Assembly: GCA_017849455.1 (NCBI GenBank) | Contig: JAFIGX010000020.1 | Location: 240,245-304,244 of the forward strand | DNA from: Pseudobacter sp. | Lineage (GTDB): Bacteria > Bacteroidota > Bacteroidia > Chitinophagales > Chitinophagaceae | DNA: 64,000 bases | Direction of reading: 5' to 3' | Shown here: positions 9,111-17,740 of the stretch, in pieces | How the letters are laid out: every line of letters begins with the position of its first letter | How positions within the stretch are numbered: position 1 is the stretch's first letter | The notes under the pieces: model-generated | Database searches by the model: none | Seen by the model: the letters and a program-made list of their open reading frames with translations, nothing else | Told to the model about the DNA's origin: nothing | Position numbers and translations under genes: made by a program

Positions 9111-10733
9111 TCACTCCTTCACGTACACCTCGATCCACGCATTCGAACTGGGTTTCCTTGTAGCAGGGAACACATCTACCCGTTTATAATTCTTTGTCAG
9201 CTCATCCCTTACCTGGAAAGGGTAGAAATTATTGGTATAAGGAACATATTCAAAGATCACCAGGTCATAATGCTTTTGCCTTATCCTGTCCGCAAACATG
9301 TCCACCTCTTTCTGGAACATACCTACTCCTTTATGGAACCATAAAGGATAATAAGGCCCCTGTTCCAGTGAATAAGGTAGCTCGGCTGCTAATGGCGTCA
9401 GTTCCGACATATTCAATACTTTCAGGTCTTTCCGGTTTTTTACCAGGTCCATATTCATCAATCGTTCAATCCCATCTACCGTTGGTCCCGGCACGAGGAT
9501 TTTCTCGAAAGATCTCAGCTTTGGTACCCTCCACTGGCTCAGCGGCACATCTGTAGTGTCCAGGCTGATGATATAGGTGTTCCGGTTCACTGCATTCGAA
9601 TAAGTAAGACCGTTATAAGTATAGCTTCCCTGCTCAGTCCCACCAGGTTTGATAATGAACCGCTCTATATATTTCCAATACATGTGGCTCCACCAGAGCA
9701 TCACGCCTGCCGTACAAATGAACAGCACTTTACGTTTCGTGAAATCCAGCGGCAACAAAACAGCCAGCAGCGAGAGTATGAAAGCCATGGCGAAACTGTG
9801 AAAAAATATATTGTTGTCGGCCGGCACATAACTGGTTACCTGGAATATCGCGGCTTCCGCCAGTATTCCCAATGTGAGCAGTGTAAAGATCATCTGTTGC
9901 TTATCCTGCCAGAATGTTTTCCAGCTTTTGATCACCACCATCAGTAGCAAGGCAATGAAGAGCAGATAAAATTTCAACCATTGTGATCCTGCCATGAATT
10001 CCTGGATCAGGTCCCCGGCAGATACCCTGGAACTATGCGGCGCCTGGCCATAGTTGAACCAATAACTGAAATTGTATTTGGTGAGTGGAAGGATCATGAC
10101 CAGCCCGGTGATCAATACCGCGCCCGTAAAAACGAAAACCGGCCACCACCTTTTTTCGATCAGTGCATTATATAAAAGGAGGGCCAGGCAGATCAGCAAT
10201 CCCAATGCACCGCCATCCTGTTTGGTGAAGAAAGAAAAAAAGATAAAGATGCCTGCCAGCACCAGCCAGAAAAACCGACGCCGCACCTGTTCACCGGAAA
10301 TGAATTTCATCAGGAAGGCCAGCGCCATCAGTTCATACACGATCACTGTATGATTATACCAGGGCCAGTAATTGAGAAATGAATAAGAGATGCTGAACAG
10401 CAACACGGAAATAAAGCGTATGCCTGTTTGTACCCGGAGGCTCTTTAGGATGGAAAGGAACGAGAACCCTGCCAACAGGTTGATGAAGACCTGCGCTTTG
10501 ATGAGTGTGAACAATTGCGGCCCGAACAATTTGAAGAACAGGGCAGGAATGGCCCAATACATGTAACCAACAGGAATACCGAAATCGCGGTAAGGCATTT
10601 GTCCCTGGTACATGCGGTATGCTCCTTCCCACGACAGGAATATATTGATCCGATAAGGGAAAATAGCGAACAGCGGCGCTATGGCAATAATAACGATGAC
10701 CAGTATTTCTGCGATGGGTAGGAGACGTTTCAT
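9111..10733 (-). CDS. GT-C-like polytopic membrane protein (possible glycosyltransferase)
   Basis: About 540 residues with roughly ten hydrophobic segments in the first 370 and a soluble C-terminal domain of about 170. The first extracytoplasmic loop holds an acidic site in SWEGAYRMYQGQMPYRDFG, similar to GT-C glycosyltransferases that use polyprenyl-phosphate sugars. I chose ATG at 10733 (MKRLLPIAEI) because the next upstream ATG overlaps the -7-like box at 10747-10740. It is divergent from the UbiA/DprE1/DprE2/phosphatase genes, so it may transfer the arabinose-type sugar made by them; this is inference from context. It could instead be an unrelated membrane protein of the GT39/ArnT type. 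Confidence 0.72.
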   Translation of the reverse strand: MKRLLPIAEILVIVIIAIAPLFAIFPYRINIFLSWEGAYRMYQGQMPYRDFGIPVGYMYWAIPALFFKLFGPQLFTLIKAQVFINLLAGFSFLSILKSLRVQTGIRFISVLLFSISYSFLNYWPWYNHTVIVYELMALAFLMKFISGEQVRRRFFWLVLAGIFIFFSFFTKQDGGALGLLICLALLLYNALIEKRWWPVFVFTGAVLITGLVMILPLTKYNFSYWFNYGQAPHSSRVSAGDLIQEFMAGSQWLKFYLLFIALLLMVVIKSWKTFWQDKQQMIFTLLTLGILAEAAIFQVTSYVPADNNIFFHSFAMAFILSLLAVLLPLDFTKRKVLFICTAGVMLWWSHMYWKYIERFIIKPGGTEQGSYTYNGLTYSNAVNRNTYIISLDTTDVPLSQWRVPKLRSFEKILVPGPTVDGIERLMNMDLVKNRKDLKVLNMSELTPLAAELPYSLEQGPYYPLWFHKGVGMFQKEVDMFADRIRQKHYDLVIFEYVPYTNNFYPFQVRDELTKNYKRVDVFPATRKPSSNAWIEVYVKE

Positions 10734-10739
10734 AAAGAA

Positions 10740-10747
10740 CAAATATA
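10740..10747 (-). promoter_or_regulatory. -7 box abutting the start of the GT-C-like gene
   Basis: TATATTTG on the minus strand fits TAnnTTTG and ends seven bases before the ATG at 10733, so a transcript from it would be leaderless or nearly so. No clear -33 element is present. Confidence 0.4.
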
Positions 10748-10837
10748 ATGTCATAATCCGATTCTTCCACTTCCCGGATAGTAGTATTGCACCATCCCGT
10801 TTTGTGCTGTATCTTGTGCGCTTGTAAGCGGTTGTAT

Positions 10838-11731
10838 ATGTTGGATTATATTAAATTGTTGCGTCCAAAGGACTGGGTCAAGAACAGCTTCCTGTTCATC
10901 GCGCCTTTTTTTGCAGGTAGATTATTCGACCCTGCACATTTCGGTTTGCTGGTGGGTGGCGTGATCGCATTCAGTTTCCTGGCCAGCAGCATTTACATCA
11001 TCAATGATTACCGGGATATCGAATCCGATCGCAAACATCCCGTCAAATCCAAACGCCCGCTTGCTTCCGGCAAGGTCAATAAACAGGTAGCACTCATTAT
11101 CAGCATCATACTTTTCTTTGCAGGTATTCTCATCAGTTACCTGGTCGATCCCAGTCTCAAATTCCTCTTCATTACTGCCATCTATTACGTGCTGAACCTG
11201 GCGTATTCTTTTGGTATGAAAAATGTTTCCATCGTGGATATCATCATTGTGGCCGTTGGCTTTGTGCTGCGCGTAAAAGGAGGGTCTGTCCTCAGTGAGG
11301 TGGACATGTCGGAATGGCTCACCATCATGACCTTCCTGCTGGCCATTTTCATGGCCATCGCCAAACGCCGGGACGATGTGATGCTTAAACTCTCCACCGG
11401 TGTGGATATGCGCAAGTCGATGAATGGTTACAGCCTTGAATTCCTCAACCTGCTCCTCGGACTGTTCTGCGCCATCCTGATCGTTTCCTATATCAATTAT
11501 ACCGTGTCGGGCGCACTGTACAAGCATTTCGGCCATCGCCTCTATTATACCTCCCTCTTTGTGATTGCAGGAATTATGCGATATTTGCAGATCACCTTCA
11601 TTCAGAATAAAGCGGGCTCGCCTACCGAAATCCTTTACAAAGACCGTTTTATCCAGATCACCCTCCTCTTATGGATTGCCAGTTTTTATCTCATTCTGTA
11701 TATGAAAGACGTGACTTTTTTTGACAAATGA
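10838..11731 (+). CDS. UbiA-family prenyltransferase (decaprenyl-phosphate phosphoribosyltransferase type)
   Basis: Integral membrane prenyltransferase of 297 residues. In the mycobacterial counterpart (Rv3806c) the enzyme joins 5-phosphoribosyl pyrophosphate to decaprenyl phosphate, the first step toward the arabinofuranose donor. Seen here: opening LLRPKDWVKNSFLF, the aspartate-rich motif NDYRDIESDRKHPVKSKRP (about residues 60-80), a second acidic site near KRRDDVMLK, and eight to nine hydrophobic helices. I chose ATG at 10838; the frame remains open upstream without a good start. It is followed after 7 bp by the DprE1-like gene. The substrate is assigned from neighbours; the family itself is clear. 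Confidence 0.87.
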   Translation: MLDYIKLLRPKDWVKNSFLFIAPFFAGRLFDPAHFGLLVGGVIAFSFLASSIYIINDYRDIESDRKHPVKSKRPLASGKVNKQVALIISIILFFAGILISYLVDPSLKFLFITAIYYVLNLAYSFGMKNVSIVDIIIVAVGFVLRVKGGSVLSEVDMSEWLTIMTFLLAIFMAIAKRRDDVMLKLSTGVDMRKSMNGYSLEFLNLLLGLFCAILIVSYINYTVSGALYKHFGHRLYYTSLFVIAGIMRYLQITFIQNKAGSPTEILYKDRFIQITLLLWIASFYLILYMKDVTFFDK

Positions 11732-11738
11732 GCATGTT

Positions 11739-13070
11739 ATGAAAAAATCGATTGCCAACTGGGGCAACTATCCGGTGATGGAAAGCGATGAGAAACTGTT
11801 CAGCTTCGACGATCAGTTGCAGGAGATCATCCGTACCAGCGGGCATTTCATTCCAAGAGGGAATGGCCGCTGTTATGGCGATGCCTCCCTCAGCACGGAA
11901 ACTATCAATACCCTCAAATACGATAAGATACTTTCCTTCGATACCGTGAATGGTATTTTCGAATGCCAAAGCGGATTGGTGCTCGACCAGGTCCTCGAAG
12001 TGATCGTTCCCAAAGGATGGTTCCTCCCCGTTACACCCGGCACCAAGTTCATCACCGTTGGTGGCGCCGTTGGAAGCGACGTGCATGGCAAGAACCATCA
12101 TGTGGACGGTTGCTTTTCCAATCACGTGATCGAGATGGACGTGGTGCTGGCCAATGGACAAACCACCACCTGCTCCCCTCAGCAACATACCGACCTTTTT
12201 GAGGCTACCTGCGGTGGAATGGGGCTCACCGGACTGATCACCCGGATTAAATTCCGGTTAAAAAAGATAGAGACCTCCTTCATCCGCCAGAGACAGATCA
12301 AAGCTGCCAACCTTGAAGAGCTGATCCGGCTATTTGAAGAATACCAACACTACACGTATTCCATGGCCTGGATCGACTGCCTCAAAAAAGGAAAGGATTT
12401 CGGGAGAAGTATTCTTATTGTCGGTGAGCATGCCACGGTAAATGAACTGAAAGAGCAGCATCGTAACGATCCACTGGCATTGCCCCGTAAAAAAAGTATT
12501 TCCTTCCCTTTCAACCTACCCTCATGGGTATTGAATACATGGTCGGTAAAAGCATTCAACTTTTTATATTACGCCAAGAATTTCAAGAAAGAGATCAATA
12601 ACCTGGTACCTTATGAACCTTTTTTCTATCCGCTCGATGCTATCCTTCACTGGAATCGCGGCTATGGCAAGAAAGGTTTTGTGCAATACCAGTTCGTGCT
12701 GCCCCTGCATGCCAAAGAAGGACTGATCGATATCCTGAACCGGATCAGCGATAAAGGGCTCGGCTCTTTCCTTGCAGTGTTGAAAGTTTTCGGCAAGCAG
12801 GAAAGCCTGATCTCCTTTCCGTTCGAAGGATTTACACTGGCCCTCGATTTCCCTGTGCGTAAGGACCTGTTCGCTTTCCTCGATGAGCTCGACCAGGTAG
12901 TGCTGAGATACGGAGGGCGCCTTTATATGAGCAAAGACGCGAGAATGAGACCGGAGATACTGGAAGCAGGTTACCCGCGACTGGAAGAGTTCAAGGCGAT
13001 CGTGAAGAAATATAATCCGGACGCCAAGATCCGTTCCGTACAATCCGATCGTTTATTATTGACGAAATGA
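11739..13070 (+). CDS. FAD-binding oxidase, DprE1-like (polyprenyl-phosphoryl-ribose 2-oxidase)
   Basis: Flavoenzyme of 443 residues that in mycobacteria oxidises the 2'-hydroxyl of decaprenyl-phosphoryl-ribose to a keto group. An N-terminal FAD_binding_4 domain shows PRGNGRCYGDASL, VTPGTKFITVGGAVGSDVHG and NHVIEMDVVLANG; the C-terminal cap domain ends with GGRLYMSKDARMRPE, whose lysine sits where DprE1 has its active-site lysine (alignment by eye). The ATG at 11739 lies 7 bp after the prenyltransferase stop and gives the natural MKKSIANWGNYP start. The DprE2-like gene follows after 24 bp. The order UbiA-DprE1-DprE2 strongly supports this assignment over other FAD oxidases. Confidence 0.88.
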   Translation: MKKSIANWGNYPVMESDEKLFSFDDQLQEIIRTSGHFIPRGNGRCYGDASLSTETINTLKYDKILSFDTVNGIFECQSGLVLDQVLEVIVPKGWFLPVTPGTKFITVGGAVGSDVHGKNHHVDGCFSNHVIEMDVVLANGQTTTCSPQQHTDLFEATCGGMGLTGLITRIKFRLKKIETSFIRQRQIKAANLEELIRLFEEYQHYTYSMAWIDCLKKGKDFGRSILIVGEHATVNELKEQHRNDPLALPRKKSISFPFNLPSWVLNTWSVKAFNFLYYAKNFKKEINNLVPYEPFFYPLDAILHWNRGYGKKGFVQYQFVLPLHAKEGLIDILNRISDKGLGSFLAVLKVFGKQESLISFPFEGFTLALDFPVRKDLFAFLDELDQVVLRYGGRLYMSKDARMRPEILEAGYPRLEEFKAIVKKYNPDAKIRSVQSDRLLLTK

Positions 13071-13094
13071 CCTGAAACATAATCCCTTTATTTC

Positions 13095-13826
13095 ATGCCA
13101 ACAGTTCTGATCCTCGGTGCTTCTTCTGATATGGCCGTGGCCATCGCCAAAAAGTTCGCGTCAAAAGGTTATGCCATTCAGTTGGCCGCACGCCAGGTAC
13201 ACCGCCTGCAACCACTACAATCCGACCTTACGATCCGTTACCAGCAGTCGTGCGACCTTTATGAATTTGATGCCCTCGCTTTCAACACCCATGCAGCTTT
13301 CTTCGACAGCCTGCCCATAAAACCAGATATAGCCATCTGCGTTTTCGGCTACCTGGGAGAGAACGAAACCGCGAGAGCGAACTGGCAGGAATCTGAAAAG
13401 ATCATTCATACCAATTATACCGGCGCCGTTTCCATCCTGAATGTGATCAGTAATTATTTTGCCGCCCGGAAACAGGGCGCCATCGTCGGGATCAGCTCTG
13501 TGGCCGGCGAGCGGGGCAGGCAGAGCAATTATATCTATGGGAGCGCTAAAGCCGGCTTCACTGCTTATTTGTCGGGCCTGCGTAACCGGTTGTTCAGGGA
13601 AGGCGTTCATGTTGTAAGCGTTCAGCCCGGTTTCGTATATACAAGAATGACAGAGAACCTGGCTCTCCCCGCACTGCTGACCGCCAAACCGGAAGCAGTA
13701 GGCGAAACCGTTTACAAAGCCGTTGTACGAAAGCAGAATGTGGTCTATGTAAAATGGTTCTGGCGCTGGATCATGCTGATCATCAAATCGATCCCGGAAT
13801 TCATGTTCAAAAAATTAAAATTGTGA
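13095..13826 (+). CDS. SDR-family oxidoreductase, DprE2-like (keto-ribose reductase)
   Basis: Short-chain dehydrogenase of 243 residues, the likely partner of the preceding oxidase; together they would epimerise ribose to arabinose on the lipid carrier. Seen here: nucleotide-binding motif LILGASSDMA at the start, catalytic serine in GISSVAG, and YIYGSAK (YxxxK) near residue 155, then VQPGFVYT. It ends with a basic C terminus after a hydrophobic helix, which may hold it at the membrane. The GTG of the next gene overlaps its stop in the sequence GTGA, implying coupled translation. The family is certain; the DprE2 role rests on its neighbours. Confidence 0.87.
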   Translation: MPTVLILGASSDMAVAIAKKFASKGYAIQLAARQVHRLQPLQSDLTIRYQQSCDLYEFDALAFNTHAAFFDSLPIKPDIAICVFGYLGENETARANWQESEKIIHTNYTGAVSILNVISNYFAARKQGAIVGISSVAGERGRQSNYIYGSAKAGFTAYLSGLRNRLFREGVHVVSVQPGFVYTRMTENLALPALLTAKPEAVGETVYKAVVRKQNVVYVKWFWRWIMLIIKSIPEFMFKKLKL

Positions 13827-14416
13827 GCCAAAGGATTGCATTTCTTGATTTCGATGGAACGATCACGAATAAAGACAGCTTCCTCGAAATGGTGAAGTTC
13901 CGGGCAGGGACCTCCCGTTTTTATTTTGGCTTTCTGCTCAACAGCCCTTTCATCATTGCCTGGAAGCTTGGGCTTGTTTCCAACCAGTTCGCCAAGGAAC
14001 GAGTGATGCAATATTTTTTCGGGAAGATGGAGTGCCAAAAGTTTGCGGCATTATGCGAAGCCTTTGCACGCGAAGCCCTTCCTTCCATGATCAGGCCAAA
14101 AGCTTTGAAAGAGATCGCCCAATTGCAGGCAACGGGAACGGAGGTGGTAATAGTGTCTGCCTCACCTGAGGACTGGCTGAAACCCTGGTGCCGGCAGCTA
14201 AACACTACACTGATCAGCACGAAGCTCGAAGTTCGTAACGACCGTATCACAGGCCGCATCCTGGGGTTCAATTGCCATGGCGAAGAAAAAGTGCGCCGGA
14301 TCCGGGAAGTATATGACCTCTCACGTTATAACGAGATATATTGTTACGGAGATACGCAAGGCGATAAACCAATGCTATCATTGGCGAATATTTCTTTCTA
14401 CCGCCCATTCCGCTGA
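13823..14416 (+). CDS. HAD-IB family phosphatase of the arabinose-donor operon
   Basis: Cytoplasmic HAD phosphatase, 197 residues. Motif I DFDGT sits near residue 9, motif II in VIVSASPEDW, a conserved lysine in GEEKVRRI, and motifs III/IV in YGDTQGDKPML. The start is the GTG at 13823, overlapping the DprE2-like stop by four bases; this gives MSQRIAFLDFDGT, a normal HAD opening. A role in removing the 5-phosphate from polyprenyl-phosphoryl-5-phosphoribose fits the gap left by the other three genes but is inference. It is the last gene before a strong terminator. Confidence 0.85.
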   Translation: MSQRIAFLDFDGTITNKDSFLEMVKFRAGTSRFYFGFLLNSPFIIAWKLGLVSNQFAKERVMQYFFGKMECQKFAALCEAFAREALPSMIRPKALKEIAQLQATGTEVVIVSASPEDWLKPWCRQLNTTLISTKLEVRNDRITGRILGFNCHGEEKVRRIREVYDLSRYNEIYCYGDTQGDKPMLSLANISFYRPFR

Positions 14417-14430
14417 AATGCGATCTCAAA

Positions 14431-14467
14431 AAAAGGGAGGAGAAAAAAGTTCTCCTCCTTTATTTTT
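14431..14467 (+). terminator. Rho-independent terminator after the phosphatase
   Basis: GGAGGAGAA pairs with TTCTCCTCC around AAAAG, flanked by A and T runs, followed by TTTATTTTT. It lies 15 bp after the HAD gene and may serve the convergent esterase gene too. Confidence 0.75.
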
Positions 14468-14491
14468 GAAACATTTATATATACTGCGGGG

Positions 14492-16405
14492 TTACTGCTT
14501 GATGATCTTCCTCACTTCACGCCAATCATTGCCCAGGCTGATCTCCATCATATAGATCCCAGGTGCAAGGGAACGAAGGTCCATCGTTGTACTGAAAAGC
14601 CCCTGTTGTTTTATCCATTGTTCCTGTCTCGCCGTCTTGCCGTCAAGTGACAGGAGACGGATCTTCAATAAGCCCTTTTTGTCCTGATCGATCAATACCG
14701 ATAACGTATGTTGAACAGGGTTAGGGAAATAATCCAGGCTCAGCCTGGCATTCTTTCGTTCTACCCGGATGATAGGTGAGTAATTCACCCTGTTGAAGCT
14801 CGATATCATCTTCAGACGGTAATAACCAAATCCATGTGGATCGGTATAATTATAATTGTTTTGGGAGGCAGCGTGGGCGCGGGCCTGCAGGCTTCCGGCC
14901 AGTTGGAATTGCGATCCGTCGTAGCTGCCCTCTACTTCATAACGCTCATTGCCTTCTTCATTTTCGGTGGCCCACACGAGTTGTGTGCCGCTTCCCGCAA
15001 CAGAACCACGGAAGAACAGCAGTTGCACCGGGAGTGGAAAGGAAGTGGCATTGATCGACACGGTATCTTTTGTTTTGGCGCCGAGATTATCCGTTGCTTC
15101 CAGCTCGAACTGGTATATACCTACCAGCAGGTTGGTGATGGAAGGGCTGGCGATCTTGTCGTTCGACAATGTATACACGGCCGGGCCGCCGATCTTCTTC
15201 CATTGATAGGCCACCACCGTTCCATCCGGATCATAGGAATTGGAACCATTGAGATCAGCCTGCGGGTAGATCACGTTCTGGTTGGGGCCGGCCGAAGTGA
15301 CAGGGGGAATATTCGGGGTCGAGCCGCTCACAACAGTAATGTTCACCACTGCGAATGACCAATCGGCCCTGTCGTCTACCGCCTTCAACTCGAACTGGTA
15401 AGTGCCGGGAGTGGTAAGCCCGGTCACTGTGGTAACGCCATTAACGGATACCGGTGTGGTCATCGATCCTGTAATTGGGCCGGAAACCTGGCGCCATATA
15501 AAGCGGACGAGCTTGCCATCGAGGTCCTTCGATAATGCCCCGCTAAGGTTCACAGAACCCAGGCTGGCAGAGATCGTAGCATCATGGCCGGCATTGGCGA
15601 TAGGCCGCTTGTTCACCGGCAATGATTTATTCTGCCCCAGGAACCATTCGTACAGGTTAGGGTTTTGCCAACTGTAGTCGGTGCTGTAGACCCTTCCCCA
15701 GATAGCGTGTCCTCCCGTTGGCCAATAAGTAGTGTAAGGAACAACAGCAGGGTTGCAGGTGTTCAACTTGGCGATATTGCTGTACGTGCATCCGACCGGT
15801 GCAGTGCTATTATCATCTATTGCATGGAAGGCCCATACGGGAAGATTGGCATTGGCAATATTGCAGAAATTGATATCCTGGCAGGCGCCGCAGCTTACAC
15901 CGATGGCGGCCAGTCGCTGTGCATATTGCAGGGAACTGCCGGGGTAGAACCAGGTCCCGCCGCCACCCATGCTCAGTCCCGTGAGGAAAATGCGGTTGGT
16001 ATCGATACGAAGATTCTGTTTGGCATAATTGATCAGCTCTTCCACATAAAAAGTTTGCCAGTAACCATAATCAGGTTTCAATTGCGGTGAAAGCACCAGG
16101 AATGTTTCCCATTTGCCATTCCAGAAGAAACGCATATTGGAACCATTCTTGATATTGGTGGGGATTCCATTGGCCAGCACTTTGGGAAGGTCTGTGGTAC
16201 CATTGCCCATTTCACCGCCACCATGCAGGAAGATGATCAGCGGATGTTTGATAGACTGGTCTTCGGTGCTGTAATCAGTAGGCTTGTACTCGTAGAAGCC
16301 AATGTAGTCGTTATTGGAAACGGCAGTAATGCCTTTGGCGATCTGCTGAGCGTAAAGAGCACCACCCAGCATCATCAAACAAACAAAAAGTAAAAGGCTT
16401 TTCAT
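14492..16405 (-). CDS. Secreted esterase with PKD-type domains and type IX secretion tail
   Basis: Exported alpha/beta-hydrolase of 637 residues. A signal peptide (MKSLLLFVCLMML...ALYAQ) is followed by a hydrolase domain with oxyanion motif FLHGGGE and nucleophile GLSMGGGG near residue 141, like feruloyl esterase/PHB-depolymerase relatives. Two PKD/REJ-like domains follow (RPIANAGHDATISA... and PPVTSAGPNQNV...), then a C-terminal type A sorting domain with YFPNPVQHTLSV and LAPGIYMMEI, the hallmark of type IX cargo. The ATG at 16405 starts right at the signal peptide; the frame stays open to 16438. The substrate, probably a polysaccharide ester or polyester, cannot be read from sequence. Confidence 0.85.
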   Translation of the reverse strand: MKSLLLFVCLMMLGGALYAQQIAKGITAVSNNDYIGFYEYKPTDYSTEDQSIKHPLIIFLHGGGEMGNGTTDLPKVLANGIPTNIKNGSNMRFFWNGKWETFLVLSPQLKPDYGYWQTFYVEELINYAKQNLRIDTNRIFLTGLSMGGGGTWFYPGSSLQYAQRLAAIGVSCGACQDINFCNIANANLPVWAFHAIDDNSTAPVGCTYSNIAKLNTCNPAVVPYTTYWPTGGHAIWGRVYSTDYSWQNPNLYEWFLGQNKSLPVNKRPIANAGHDATISASLGSVNLSGALSKDLDGKLVRFIWRQVSGPITGSMTTPVSVNGVTTVTGLTTPGTYQFELKAVDDRADWSFAVVNITVVSGSTPNIPPVTSAGPNQNVIYPQADLNGSNSYDPDGTVVAYQWKKIGGPAVYTLSNDKIASPSITNLLVGIYQFELEATDNLGAKTKDTVSINATSFPLPVQLLFFRGSVAGSGTQLVWATENEEGNERYEVEGSYDGSQFQLAGSLQARAHAASQNNYNYTDPHGFGYYRLKMISSFNRVNYSPIIRVERKNARLSLDYFPNPVQHTLSVLIDQDKKGLLKIRLLSLDGKTARQEQWIKQQGLFSTTMDLRSLAPGIYMMEISLGNDWREVRKIIKQ

Positions 16406-16548
16406 AGCGGTGCGATTTAAGTTGATATTGGATTTCAATCAAGTCTCAAACATGTTACCTGCAAAACCGGTTGCAGGCAAAGTTGTCTTCACCTGCTGGA
16501 AAAGGTTCTGGCATTGGCAAACATGTCAACGGTTGAGCGGAAGCGAGA

Positions 16549-16702
16549 TCAGTTCAGTACTTCTGCTACTGTTGTTCTACGGGTTTCGGGGGATGTAAGG
16601 TGTTCGATAAAAATGTCAGGTAGGCCTTCGTTTACGGCATCGGTAATGGCCCTGGAGGATAAGCATTGAGCGGATTTCTTGTGTGTTGTTAGTAGTCTTC
16701 AT
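16549..16702 (-). pseudogene. Possible frameshifted small protein (about 50 residues)
   Basis: An ATG at 16702 opens MKTTNNTQEIRSML..., which stops at 16616 after 28 residues. Shifting the frame after residue 14 gives a natural-looking continuation, SSRAITDAVNEGLPDIFIEH and then LTSPETRRTTVAEVLN, ending at TGA 16549. A one-base deletion near 16661 would make a single 50-residue protein. This may be a decayed gene, a sequencing error or chance; no family is recognised. Confidence 0.3.
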
Positions 16703-16932
16703 AGGGATTAAATTGTAGTTAAAAAGCCGCAATTACTATACCATTCGGCCATACCGAAGCCGGATTTGCAGCAAAATGCAGAAAATCGAGTGTTTTCCCC
16801 GGCCCATCGTAATTTTTCAATCTTTCCCTGTCGTGCATAACACAGGTGCTTAACACAAGGCTGCAATGACAGCCATGGACTGCAAAAAAATCAGTCTTCC
16901 TTTTTTATTAATGGTGCTCTAATAAAGACTAT

Positions 16933-16969
16933 CAGGGAACGCTTCAGGATCGCCGATCCTTTAACCCTG
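16933..16969. other. Nested stem-loop upstream of DUF4136 gene
   Basis: Outer CAGGG/CCCTG encloses a perfect inner stem AGGATCG-c-CGATCCT, followed by TTTTAATG. It lies 95 bp before the lipoprotein start. It could be a leader structure or the terminator of a small RNA; no coding region on the plus strand ends near it. Confidence 0.35.
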
Positions 16970-17063
16970 TTTTAATGAGTGTTAGGGTAGTGTTAAGGTC
17001 ATAAAGGGCTCATTAAACGGGCATTGGCTTTGTGCAGTCTATAGTGCGATCAAAAAATAATTT

Positions 17064-17696
17064 ATGAAGAATATCATCTTGACTTTCAGCACAGCGGTAT
17101 CGGTTTTAGTGTTGGCCGGTTGCACCAAAGAGCCGCTGAACAACCTTTCTGATGAAGAAAGCCGTATCTATATCACCAATTATGATAGCTCCGTGAACTT
17201 CAGCTCCTTTAAGACATTCAGTGTAGCCGACTCCGTGGCAGTGATCAATAATAACCAGTTGACGAAAAAATCGCTGACGGATGTGGATGCTGCGTTTATC
17301 ATCGCAGTGAAGACCCAGATGCAACAGCACGGTTATACCCTGGTGAATAAAGATCAAAACCCCGACCTGGGCATCAATATCAGCCGGATCTATAACACCT
17401 ACACAGGAGTGGTAAGCTATCCTGATTATTGGGGCGGATATCCTGGTTTCTGGGACCCCTACTATTGGGGCTATCCTGGTTATGGTTATTATTTCCCGGC
17501 GTATTATGGAGTATACCAGATCCGTGAAGGCGCCCTTTCCATCGATGCGATCGACCTGAAGGATGCCAGCAAAGGCGAGAAGCTCAAAGTGATCTGGAAT
17601 GGATTGATCAGGGGTTCGGGCATATTTACCCCGGGCAATGGCGATAGCATGATCAAAGCCTTGTTCGATCAATCGGCTTATTTCAAAGCCGGCTAA
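17064..17696 (+). CDS. DUF4136 lipoprotein
   Basis: Predicted lipoprotein of 210 residues. The signal peptide ends in lipobox LAGC (Cys about 19). The body fits DUF4136: an early NFSSFKTFSV segment, PDLGINISRIYNTYTG, and a C-terminal GALSIDAIDLKDA...LKVIWNGLIRG block. The middle (about residues 120-150) is very rich in Tyr, Trp, Gly and Pro (YWGGYPGFWDPYYWG), a common insert in these proteins. It lies 44 bp before the beta-barrel gene in the same direction, suggesting an outer-membrane pair. Function of the family is unknown. Confidence 0.85.
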   Translation: MKNIILTFSTAVSVLVLAGCTKEPLNNLSDEESRIYITNYDSSVNFSSFKTFSVADSVAVINNNQLTKKSLTDVDAAFIIAVKTQMQQHGYTLVNKDQNPDLGINISRIYNTYTGVVSYPDYWGGYPGFWDPYYWGYPGYGYYFPAYYGVYQIREGALSIDAIDLKDASKGEKLKVIWNGLIRGSGIFTPGNGDSMIKALFDQSAYFKAG

Positions 17697-17740
17697 GCAT
17701 GCCCTTGTCTCATCATCCTAAAATTTTAAAACAGTAAGTA

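Larger units (their letters stand above)
16439..17063. other. Non-coding stretch between esterase and DUF4136 lipoprotein
   Basis: About 600 bp without a full gene. It holds a hairpin at 16458-16477 (CCTGCAA/TTGCAGG), a possible frameshifted small reading frame (16549-16702, minus), a small hairpin TTCGG/CCGAA at 16744-16758, and a nested hairpin at 16933-16969. No clear TAnnTTTG box precedes the lipoprotein gene; the closest is TGGCTTTG. Confidence 0.5.
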
